Shown here: piece after piece, positions 4,879 through 10,901 of the stretch | How the letters are laid out: the number at the start of each line of letters is the position of its first letter | Position numbering within the stretch: the stretch's first letter is position 1 | Assembly: GCA_900554835.1 (NCBI GenBank) | Contig: USJD01000120.1 | Span: forward strand, 1-10,901 | Origin: an uncultured Prevotella sp. | GTDB taxonomy: Bacteria; Bacteroidota; Bacteroidia; Bacteroidales; Bacteroidaceae | Direction of reading: 5' to 3' | Length of the DNA: 10,901 bases | The notes under the pieces: generated by a model | What the model was told of the DNA's origin: nothing | The model's input: only the letters and a program-made list of their open reading frames with translations | Database searches by the model: none | Translations under genes and position numbers: made by a program

Positions 4879-6066
4879 TTACCCAATTTTGATATTCCCA
4901 GTTGTACTGTCGAAGTTGATGCCAACTGATAGGCTGTAAGCAGAGAGAATATGATGAAGAGCATCTGCTACCTCCTTGTTAGGAACATCAAGAACGTAAT
5001 AGTTGTAGTCTTCATGATATTCCTTGATGGTGATATATCCGCTTTGGTAAAGCAGCGGCATGATGGTTGGCATATTCTCCGTAGGAGCATCAAACTCACT
5101 GGCATCAGCCTCCACTCGTGTGATGATGTCTGTAGGAACTACCTGATATTTGCGCATCATATTGATGAGATAAGTTGGAGTGCCGGAAGTAAACCAATAG
5201 GATCCGAACTTGTTTTCTGCAAAGCAATTCAGCAGACTATATGGATTGAAGATATCGGGTGAGAATCTTGTGAAATGATAGCCGTCATAGTTTTCTTTTA
5301 ACTTGTCGATGACTTGTTCTTTCGTTATGTTTCTTCTTCGGGCAAGTTCCTCAATACCTTCCGACATCTGCGTCAGAAGTTCTTCTTTGGTGATGCCACA
5401 GATACCAGCATAATCATCATTCATGGATATGTTGGTGATGTTGTTCAGTTCGCTGAAGATGCTGACTTGCGAGAACTTGGTGATGCCTGTCAGGAAGACA
5501 AAGCGTAGTTTTGCTTCGCTATATTTTAAAGGACTGTAGAAGTTGCGCATGATATTGCGCAAGGTATCTAACTGTTCTTGCTCGTGAGCCACATCCAGCA
5601 TGGGGGCATCATATTCATCAATAAGCACGACTACCTGTTTCCCGGATTTCTCGTAGGCAGTATTGATCAGTTCTGTCAACCGATTATTGGCATCAATTTG
5701 TGGCTGTGTGATACCCCATTTCTTCTCTTCTGTTTCCAGAATGAATGCGAGATATCTCTCCAGCTGTTCTTTATCCATGTGTTTGCCTCCGCTCAAATCA
5801 AAGTGGAGAACTGGATATTCAGTCCACTCCTTTTCCAGCTTTTCGATGGCAAGACCATTGAATAAGTCTTTCTTGCCTTCAAAGTAACTCTGGAGAGTAG
5901 TAAGAAGCAAGGATTTTCCAAAGCGGCGTGGACGTCCCAAGAAGAAATAGGTACCGCTGGTGTGAGTCAGGCGGTAAACGTATTCCGTCTTGTCGATATA
6001 GAGCTTGTTTTCCTTGCGGATTCGCTCAAAAGTTTGTATGCCTAATGGATATAACTTAAGTGCCAT
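4879..6066 (-). CDS. AAA-ATPase-like protein, C-terminal nuclease domain missing
   Basis: This 395-residue protein belongs to the AAA-ATPase-like family (PF09820) that is abundant and multicopy in Prevotella and Bacteroides. It has the typical N-terminus (LYPLGIQTFERIRKENKLYI), an unusual P-loop GRPRRFGKS at 44-52, a Walker B strand with acidic residues VVLIDEYD at 146-153, and FVFLTGITKFS at 189-199. Full members are usually about 510-530 residues and end in a PD-(D/E)XK nuclease-like domain (PF08011). Here the protein stops soon after YVLDVPNKEVADAL, and the last ~20 residues do not look like the family, so the nuclease domain is lost. The role of the family is unknown; defence or mobile-element functions have been suggested. 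A clear promoter precedes the start. The ATPase part looks intact, but the product is probably a truncated derivative. Confidence 0.8.
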   Translation of the reverse strand: MALKLYPLGIQTFERIRKENKLYIDKTEYVYRLTHTSGTYFFLGRPRRFGKSLLLTTLQSYFEGKKDLFNGLAIEKLEKEWTEYPVLHFDLSGGKHMDKEQLERYLAFILETEEKKWGITQPQIDANNRLTELINTAYEKSGKQVVVLIDEYDAPMLDVAHEQEQLDTLRNIMRNFYSPLKYSEAKLRFVFLTGITKFSQVSIFSELNNITNISMNDDYAGICGITKEELLTQMSEGIEELARRRNITKEQVIDKLKENYDGYHFTRFSPDIFNPYSLLNCFAENKFGSYWFTSGTPTYLINMMRKYQVVPTDIITRVEADASEFDAPTENMPTIMPLLYQSGYITIKEYHEDYNYYVLDVPNKEVADALHHILSAYSLSVGINFDSTTGNIKIG

Positions 6067-6093
6067 AATCTACGATGTTTACATTTTCCACCG

Positions 6094-6125
6094 CAAATTT
6101 ACATTTATTATTTGATATATGCAAA
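6094..6125 (-). promoter_or_regulatory. Promoter of the AAA-ATPase-like gene
   Basis: Minus-strand TTTG at 6125-6122, a 20-bp spacer, then TAAATTTG at 6101-6094 form a perfect Bacteroidota promoter 27 bp before the ATG. The -7 region (TAAATTTGCGGTG) is nearly identical to that of the DUF3990 operon. Confidence 0.8.
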
Positions 6126-6203
6126 TTATCAGACGCAATTATTTCCTTAGAGGGATGTTTTCATATAATCACAAGAGGCTCATGAGGATAACTTCAAGAC
6201 AGA

Positions 6204-6761
6204 TCAATATGCTCCCAATACTCTCCAGTCGTCTATGAGTTTGAATAGTCGGGGCAAGGATGGCTTGTAACTGTCGGGGTAGGTGAGGGAATAGACGAAG
6301 AGCATTCTGCCGCTCTTGATGAATTTATCGTAATGACTGTAGCCATCTACTCTTACTCCGTTTTCATAGACAGGACCGGAGAGGATGAATGCCTTATTCG
6401 ATGCCAGCATCGTCCTCTCCGAATGAAGCTTCTGGGCTAGAGAATCAGCACAAGCCTGAAGGGTGTTGCTATAGTTAGGGGTAACGTAACTCTCCAGGAT
6501 GATGTTGGCATGATTGGTGAATGAGAAGCGGGCATAGCCCTGGTATCCCGATACAGATGTGTCCTCCTGCTGGAAGAAGCAAGGATACTTAACTACGTAG
6601 CCAAAGTCCGGATCATTGTATTCCTTCATGGGTGCCATCTCAACCTTGGTCTTAAAATCCGTCATCGGGGTAAGCTTGCCTTTCGTAACCTCATGGTGAT
6701 AGTTGGTGATGAAGTTTATCATCATCAGCAAGACAACTGCTATCAAAAAAATCTTCTTCAT
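6204..6761 (-). CDS. Small membrane-anchored periplasmic protein next to the ToxR-like regulator
   Basis: The start is the ATG at 6761. A longer frame begins at 6818, but the promoter -7 box (6795-6788) lies inside that extension, which decides the start. The 185-residue product has an N-terminal hydrophobic segment (KKIFLIAVVLLMMINFI, residues 2-18) that could be a membrane anchor or uncleaved signal, and no lipobox. The rest should be periplasmic. The segment DFGYVVKYPCFFQQEDT followed by alternating beta-strands faintly recalls PsbP/DcrB-type folds, but I would not assign a family. It has two cysteines, Cys61 and Cys104. It lies 93 bp downstream of the regulator on the same strand, with its own promoter and the same operator as the barrel gene. 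Size, topology and position match ToxS, the periplasmic partner of ToxR, so a regulator-modulating role is a reasonable inference, not a proven one. Confidence 0.75.
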   Translation of the reverse strand: MKKIFLIAVVLLMMINFITNYHHEVTKGKLTPMTDFKTKVEMAPMKEYNDPDFGYVVKYPCFFQQEDTSVSGYQGYARFSFTNHANIILESYVTPNYSNTLQACADSLAQKLHSERTMLASNKAFILSGPVYENGVRVDGYSHYDKFIKSGRMLFVYSLTYPDSYKPSLPRLFKLIDDWRVLGAY

Positions 6762-6787
6762 TTTTTTTGTTTCTTTGTTTTTAGTAG

Positions 6788-6819
6788 CAAAGTTATGAAG
6801 AAGATTGAAAATCGCCAAA
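6788..6819 (-). promoter_or_regulatory. Promoter of the small membrane-anchored protein gene
   Basis: Minus-strand TTTG at 6819-6816, a 20-bp spacer and TAACTTTG at 6795-6788 match the Bacteroidota consensus perfectly. The ATG lies 26 bp downstream. Confidence 0.85.
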
Positions 6820-6827
6820 TATTAAGT

Positions 6828-6845
6828 CTGACATTTGGCTGACAT
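6828..6845 (-). promoter_or_regulatory. Operator copy 1: two ATGTCAG heptamers, 11-bp period
   Basis: On the minus strand ATGTCAG occurs at 6845-6839 and 6834-6828, separated by four bases (CCAA). It sits 8 bp upstream of the -33 box and exactly 32 bp upstream of the -7 box of the small protein gene, in the 93-bp gap after the regulator stop codon. Tandem direct heptamers with an 11-bp period are the usual site of OmpR/PhoB-type winged-helix proteins, which is the domain class of the adjacent regulator. Confidence 0.8.
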
Positions 6846-6854
6846 TTTCTGAAC

Positions 6855-7628
6855 CTATCTGATAATCAGTCGATAAGACTTTCCTCTTTCTGACTCAATC
6901 ATGAGATTGCTATTCTGTTCAATTACAGGTTTGATGCGTCGAATCAAGGTATAGAGCGTTTCGCTGGCATCCGGTTTCTTGGGCCAAAGAGCATCACAAA
7001 TCTCCTGTTTGGAGAGTTGATGATGCGTATTGTTGAAGAAGAGTTGCATCAGCTGGTGCTGCATCGGAGTAAACTTGATGGCTTGTCCGCTTTCCTGATT
7101 GTAGAAGAAATCCTCGTCTTGAGAATAGCTCATCGTTCCGAACATATCGGTCTCATGATTCCAGGGTTGTTTTCTGCGATGATAGTATAGCGATGCAATA
7201 GCCCAAATCATAGCCATGAGGGTAAGTGCCAAAGATGTCCGCTGGTTACTCATGCAGAAAACATCTGCCATCGAACAGTTAGCATAACTTTGGATGGAAT
7301 GCTCGTTGAGGAGCATCTCTTTGCTGCTGAGCAGGTTGGCGCTATTTACCAACTGGGAATTGTTTCTTCCTCTTCTTCTGTCTTCCATCACATAGCAGAG
7401 ATTGCTGGTTGATTTCAGCAAATCGATGCTGAGATGCGAGCGATAGCTCTGGATGGTATCAGGCGTAATCCATTGATATTTATTCTCTTGAAGTGTCTGA
7501 GCCAACGCTTTGTTCATATCTTGCACAATGGCATACTGGGCCTTGCGGTAGTTACTCACGCTGGAGAATACCGCAGACATCATGAGGATGGCGAAGATGA
7601 GAATGGAATGATATGCTTTCAACTTCAT
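6855..7628 (-). CDS. Membrane-anchored ToxR-like winged-helix transcription regulator
   Basis: This 257-residue protein has two membrane segments (about 7-23 and 131-149) around a ~107-residue periplasmic region, then a cytoplasmic linker and an OmpR/PhoB-type winged helix at about 183-256: FTPMQHQLMQLFF, LSKQEICDALWP, the recognition-helix region ETLYTLIRRIKPVIE, and the wing with ERGKSYRL. There is no receiver domain or kinase nearby, so it should sense through its periplasmic part and act from the membrane, as ToxR, TcpP and CadC do. Unlike those proteins, its DNA-binding domain is C-terminal and it has two membrane helices. The periplasmic region has three cysteines (78, 118, 125), so disulfide-dependent sensing is possible. 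Identical direct-repeat operators lie before both neighbouring genes. Domain identification is firm, the signal is unknown. Confidence 0.85.
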   Translation of the reverse strand: MKLKAYHSILIFAILMMSAVFSSVSNYRKAQYAIVQDMNKALAQTLQENKYQWITPDTIQSYRSHLSIDLLKSTSNLCYVMEDRRRGRNNSQLVNSANLLSSKEMLLNEHSIQSYANCSMADVFCMSNQRTSLALTLMAMIWAIASLYYHRRKQPWNHETDMFGTMSYSQDEDFFYNQESGQAIKFTPMQHQLMQLFFNNTHHQLSKQEICDALWPKKPDASETLYTLIRRIKPVIEQNSNLMIESERGKSYRLIIR

Positions 7629-7671
7629 TTTTATTATCGTTTAAATCTTTTACTGTTTAACGAATCAACTG

Positions 7672-7679
7672 CAAAAGTA
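7672..7679 (-). promoter_or_regulatory. -7 box of the regulator gene
   Basis: Minus-strand TACTTTTG (7679-7672), followed by CAG, fits TAnnTTTG and lies 43 bp before the regulator ATG. No TTTG is found 19-21 bp upstream, so the promoter is probably weak or needs an activator. Operator copy 2 lies about 56 bp upstream in the opposite orientation and could allow autoregulation. Confidence 0.55.
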
Positions 7680-7734
7680 CAGAAATTCAATGAAAATTGG
7701 TGTAAATTTTGATATAATATTCGTTAATTGATAA

Positions 7735-7752
7735 ATGTCAGACTCATGTCAG
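7735..7752 (+). promoter_or_regulatory. Operator copy 2: two ATGTCAG heptamers, 11-bp period
   Basis: ATGTCAG occurs at 7735-7741 and 7746-7752 with four bases (ACTC) between. It is 7 bp upstream of the -33 box and exactly 32 bp upstream of the -7 box of the barrel gene. Flanking bases also agree with copy 1: both continue as CTTA, then a T-rich stretch, then TTTGGC. Confidence 0.8.
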
Positions 7753-7759
7753 CCTTATT

Positions 7760-7792
7760 TTTGGCTTCGTTCTTCTCTTTTTGATACCTTTG
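7760..7792 (+). promoter_or_regulatory. Promoter of the outer-membrane barrel gene
   Basis: TTTG at 7760-7763, a 21-bp spacer and TACCTTTG at 7785-7792 (followed by CAG) form a perfect Bacteroidota promoter. It predicts a short leader of about 25-30 bases before the ATG at 7824 and excludes any start further upstream. Confidence 0.85.
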
Positions 7793-7823
7793 CAGCAGAA
7801 AACAAGTTTTAGAAAAGTATTTG

Positions 7824-9926
7824 ATGACAATGGAGAAAAGTAAATTATTAACTAAAATGATGATGTTATGGGCATTTATCTATAGTGTAGAAGTAAGTGC
7901 CCAAGAGGTCGAGAAGGTATCGAATGATTCTATAGCCTTGCAAGAGGTTGTAGTGAAGGCAGCACGGGTGGTCAACAAGGAAGATGGCAAGTTGATATTT
8001 CCAAGCGATATTCAGAAGCAGCGTTCTTTTTCTGGATTTTCGCTTTTGGGAAAGTTGGCTTTGCCTCATATCAGGGTGGATGAAGCTGGCCGTTCTATTT
8101 CTGCTACCGACAATAAAGGAGAAGTGCAGGTTCGTATCAATGGCATTCTCGCCAATATGCATGATGTTCAGATGCTGGATGTAGCTTCTATTATGAGTGT
8201 AGATTATATCGACAGTCCTGGCGTAAGATATGGAAAGAATATTGCATACGTGATAGATATTCATACCCGCAGGGCTTCATCGGGTGGCAGTTTGGGCTTC
8301 AACTTGACCAATGCGCTAACTACCAAGCTCGGTTCGAACGATGTCTATGCATCAATCAATAGAGGCAAGAGCCAATTGAATATTTTATATGAACAGAGTT
8401 ATGTGGATAATAAGGCATCCGAATATAATGAGGATGCTCAGTATCTTCTAAATGATGGTTCTGAGTATCAGATATCTCGAAAAATCATGAATGGGGCAAC
8501 TCGGAATTTTGATAATACATTGCAGTTGAAGTATAATCTGGCTGATTCTACATTATATGTATTCCAGACAACGCTTACCACGGATTTCAGCAATCAGCCT
8601 TATACGTCGAATGAGATGTGGTTTTCTGAATCAGGAAAGCCTGCGTATCCTGTTTACAGAACCAGCAAGGGTAGGGATTTTACTCCTGCTCTCGATTTGT
8701 ATTTCTATCATCAGTTGGGCAAGCATCAGTCTTTGTCGGTAGATGTTTTGGGTACTTATATCCACACCAAAGGAGCCTATTATGAAGATGAGGGCGAACC
8801 CTATCAGTATCAGGTAGATGGCAAGACTTATTCGGTCATATCCGAGGCAATCTATGAAAACCGATTGAAACCCTTTACTTTTTCAGCAGGAACCAACTTA
8901 AACTGGAAATATATGGATAATCAGTATTTGGGCGATGTGGTTAGCGAGAATGGTATCCGTTCATTGGGTATTTATGGTTTTACACAAATCAAGGGAAGTT
9001 TGGGACAATTCAAGGAAGGAACATCCCGTTTAACTTATGTGGCTGGCTTCGGGTTGAGTAATCAGTCTTATCGACAGGGAGATGAAGAATTTAGTTTTTG
9101 GCTTTGTCGTCCGAAACTCACATTGGCTTATTCCTTGACATCTTCGTTTCAGATTCGCTTGGGAAGTGAATTATCACAGCATATTTCGCAGATAGCTATG
9201 ATTTCGGATACCCGTATTCGAAAGAACAGTATGGAATGGACTGTGGGTAATCCTTCGCTTAAGCCTAACAGTATATATGAGAACTGGGTGGTATTCTCTT
9301 TCAGTAAACCAAGGATAAATACTGATTTTACCTTAGAGTATCGTATCAATCGTCATTGTAATTTGGCGAAATATACCCGCACGGAAGATGATCAGTTTCT
9401 TTATACCCAGGAGAATCAGCCTCATTGCAATATGTTGTATCTTACGAATGAAACCCGGTTTGACATTATCCCCGACCACCTTATATTATCTGTGAACGCA
9501 GGTATTTACCGTTTTTTCAATAAGGGCGATGAGTACAGTCATTTTTATACCGCTTATAATTATGGTGGAACATTACAGGGGTATTGGGGCAAATGGACTG
9601 TGATGCTGTATGCTGACAACGGTTGGAACTTTATGGAGGGAGAGAACATCGGGCATAATCCTCCTTCATTGGCAGCCTCAGCCAGTTATCATATGGGTGA
9701 TTTCGATTTTACCCTTTATATGCATAATCCGTTTATGGCTCATCCGAAATCCTATTCTGCAGAAATCGTCAACGTCTTGCTCCGTAAGCAAGTTCGTGGT
9801 TATGACAATTCGGGAGGTAATTTGCTCCGTATCGGTGTTGCCTGGAATATCAATCGGGGAAAGGAATACCGTAAGATACAGCGGAATATCAACAATGAGG
9901 AGCGCGAAACGGGTATCTTGAAATAG
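7824..9926 (+). CDS. Outer-membrane beta-barrel protein of the TonB-receptor type
   Basis: This protein of about 700 residues (ATG at 7824; 7830 is also possible, and the frame could begin at TTG 7821) has a signal peptide ending VSAQ, with cleavage near residue 26. A plug-like domain follows at about 38-153 (LQEVVVKAARVV, VQVRINGILANMHDVQMLD, IDSPGVRYGKNIAYVIDIHTR). The rest is a large barrel of alternating strands, with the closing strand near LLRIGVAWNINRGK and a ~20-residue charged tail. It lacks the carboxypeptidase-regulatory-like domain that usually precedes the plug in Bacteroidota relatives, and I see no clear TonB box, so energised transport is uncertain. It is not next to a SusD-like gene, so it is not a typical glycan-uptake pair. 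Operator copy 2 and a strong promoter precede it, tying it to the adjacent regulator. The substrate is unknown. Confidence 0.85.
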   Translation: MTMEKSKLLTKMMMLWAFIYSVEVSAQEVEKVSNDSIALQEVVVKAARVVNKEDGKLIFPSDIQKQRSFSGFSLLGKLALPHIRVDEAGRSISATDNKGEVQVRINGILANMHDVQMLDVASIMSVDYIDSPGVRYGKNIAYVIDIHTRRASSGGSLGFNLTNALTTKLGSNDVYASINRGKSQLNILYEQSYVDNKASEYNEDAQYLLNDGSEYQISRKIMNGATRNFDNTLQLKYNLADSTLYVFQTTLTTDFSNQPYTSNEMWFSESGKPAYPVYRTSKGRDFTPALDLYFYHQLGKHQSLSVDVLGTYIHTKGAYYEDEGEPYQYQVDGKTYSVISEAIYENRLKPFTFSAGTNLNWKYMDNQYLGDVVSENGIRSLGIYGFTQIKGSLGQFKEGTSRLTYVAGFGLSNQSYRQGDEEFSFWLCRPKLTLAYSLTSSFQIRLGSELSQHISQIAMISDTRIRKNSMEWTVGNPSLKPNSIYENWVVFSFSKPRINTDFTLEYRINRHCNLAKYTRTEDDQFLYTQENQPHCNMLYLTNETRFDIIPDHLILSVNAGIYRFFNKGDEYSHFYTAYNYGGTLQGYWGKWTVMLYADNGWNFMEGENIGHNPPSLAASASYHMGDFDFTLYMHNPFMAHPKSYSAEIVNVLLRKQVRGYDNSGGNLLRIGVAWNINRGKEYRKIQRNINNEERETGILK

Positions 9927-9953
9927 GTGGCTTTGCTTTCTATTCAGATTTTA

Positions 9954-10901
9954 TTATGCGCCCTTTTTCTTCATCATTAATCGCGACTTTTCTTTGGCCA
10001 GAACCTGCATATCCACGGCTACATCATCTTCATCTACAATTTCTACGCCAGTCATTGTTTCTATCACGTCTTCCATGGAAACTACGCCACGGAGACAACC
10101 GTATTCATCCACAATTATAGAGATGTGTTCCCGCTTTTCCAGCATCTTTTCCCATATCTGATATAGAGATTCATCTTCATTGAAAGAAAGAATCGGGCGC
10201 ACCAACTCTGATAATCTGGTCTGGAACTTGTCGTCTGAAACCTCCTTGAGCACCATGTCTTTCAGGATATAGCCCACGATGTAGTCTTTGTTATTATCAT
10301 ACACAGGGATGCGAGAGAAATTCCATTCCTTCTGTTCGTAAAACTCCTTGATGGTTTGATTCACGTTGGCAGATTCTACCACAATGGATGGAGTCATTAC
10401 CTCTTTGGCCTTTACTCCAGCCAGGCGAATACAGCTTTTGATGATCTTGCTTTCTGATTCACGGAAGATGCCTTCTGTGGTTCCTACATCCACCATGGCT
10501 GACACTTCCTCGCGGCTCATGGTGGCCTGGTGGTTCTTAGGAGTAAATATCTTCGTGATAAGTTCTGAGAGCAGCACCAATGGATAGGTGATGAAAATGA
10601 GCACCCTGATAATCTTGGTAGATGACATGGCCAAAGAGCGCCAATAGGATGCACCAATGGTTTTCGGGATGATTTCAGAAAGCACCAGAATCAGCAGGGT
10701 AAGAATAGCGGAAATGATACCGAAGTATTCTTCACCAAAGAGTTTGATAGACTCAGCTCCTACACCGGCAGAACCGATGGTGTGGGCGATGGTGTTGAGC
10801 GAAAGAATGGCACCTACCGGGCGATCTACGTTGTTCTTATACTGTTTCATCAACGAGGCAGTCTTGTTGCCTTGATTCTCCTTCATCGAGATAAACGACA
10901 T
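9954..10901 (-). CDS. CNNM/CorC-type membrane protein (DUF21 + CBS pair), 5' end outside the window
   Basis: The 315 visible residues include the end of a DUF21/CNNM membrane domain with the signature LSEIIPKTIG at 74-83, more membrane helices at about 61-76 and 95-115, and a CBS pair at about 165-290 (EVMTPSIVV, SRIPVYDNN, IVDEYGCLRGVVSMEDVIE, GVEIVDEDD). Members are linked to magnesium or cobalt efflux and were once called hemolysins. The first visible residues (MSFISMKENQGNK) correspond to the interior of the first membrane segment region, so the true start lies beyond 10901. The acidic transporter-associated domain that often follows the CBS pair is absent, since the protein ends ~25 residues after it with a Lys-rich tail. 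It converges on the barrel gene with only 27 bp between stops, and no clear terminator hairpin was seen there. Confidence 0.88.
   Translation of the reverse strand: MSFISMKENQGNKTASLMKQYKNNVDRPVGAILSLNTIAHTIGSAGVGAESIKLFGEEYFGIISAILTLLILVLSEIIPKTIGASYWRSLAMSSTKIIRVLIFITYPLVLLSELITKIFTPKNHQATMSREEVSAMVDVGTTEGIFRESESKIIKSCIRLAGVKAKEVMTPSIVVESANVNQTIKEFYEQKEWNFSRIPVYDNNKDYIVGYILKDMVLKEVSDDKFQTRLSELVRPILSFNEDESLYQIWEKMLEKREHISIIVDEYGCLRGVVSMEDVIETMTGVEIVDEDDVAVDMQVLAKEKSRLMMKKKGA

Noticed and set aside
6762..6818. Upstream start for the small membrane-anchored protein (MAIFNLLHNF...)
   Set aside because: This extension covers the promoter's -7 box and spacer, so it would lie before the transcription start. 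The ATG at 6761 begins a proper membrane anchor.
7866..8264. 132-codon minus-strand frame inside the barrel gene
   Set aside because: It is antisense to the signal peptide and plug domain of a clearly real gene, and its composition is not protein-like.
9927..9953. Terminator between the barrel gene and the CNNM-type gene
   Set aside because: The 27-bp gap contains no convincing inverted repeat.

Overview
The window reads as chromosomal DNA of a member of the Bacteroidota, most like Prevotella/Segatella. The reasons are the AT-rich sequence, start codons without Shine-Dalgarno sequences, and several promoters of the Bacteroidota type (TTTG, 20-21 bp, TAnnTTTG). The protein families also fit: a DUF3990/DUF3791 pair, an AAA-ATPase-like protein with a GRPRRFGKS P-loop, and an outer-membrane beta-barrel protein of the TonB-receptor type. 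No tRNA, rRNA, CRISPR array or intact insertion sequence was seen.

Left part (1-835) is a gene graveyard. Three plus-strand gene tails follow one another, each lacking its 5' portion: a T7-lysozyme-type amidase, an AraC-type DNA-binding domain, and an AGCS sodium:amino-acid symporter. Four perfect 23-bp tandem repeats sit directly before the symporter tail. Next come an exported TlpA-like thioredoxin (933-1466) with a strong hairpin terminator, then, facing it, a translationally coupled DUF3990 (ADP-ribosyltransferase-like) / DUF3791 pair (2506-1554) and a beta-carbonic anhydrase (3165-2620).

Middle part (3166-4878) is mostly without intact genes but structured. It holds an array of eight units at an exact 22-bp period, and a cluster of six TGTCACC-type heptamers whose arms can form two mutually exclusive hairpins. 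A lipoprotein gene whose 3' end looks frameshifted or grafted follows, and then short coding-like remnants. An AAA-ATPase-like gene missing its usual C-terminal nuclease domain (6066-4879) closes the region.

Right part (6204-9926) is the most coherent and interesting unit. A membrane-anchored, ToxR-like winged-helix regulator (7628-6855) lies between a small membrane-anchored protein (6761-6204) and a large outer-membrane barrel protein (7824-9926). The promoters of both flanking genes carry the same operator: two ATGTCAG heptamers with an 11-bp repeat period, placed exactly 32 bp upstream of a TAnCTTTG -7 box. This predicts a self-contained envelope regulon in which the regulator controls both neighbours and the small protein may act as a ToxS-like partner. 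The window ends inside a CNNM/CorC-type (DUF21 + CBS) membrane protein gene that converges on the barrel gene.
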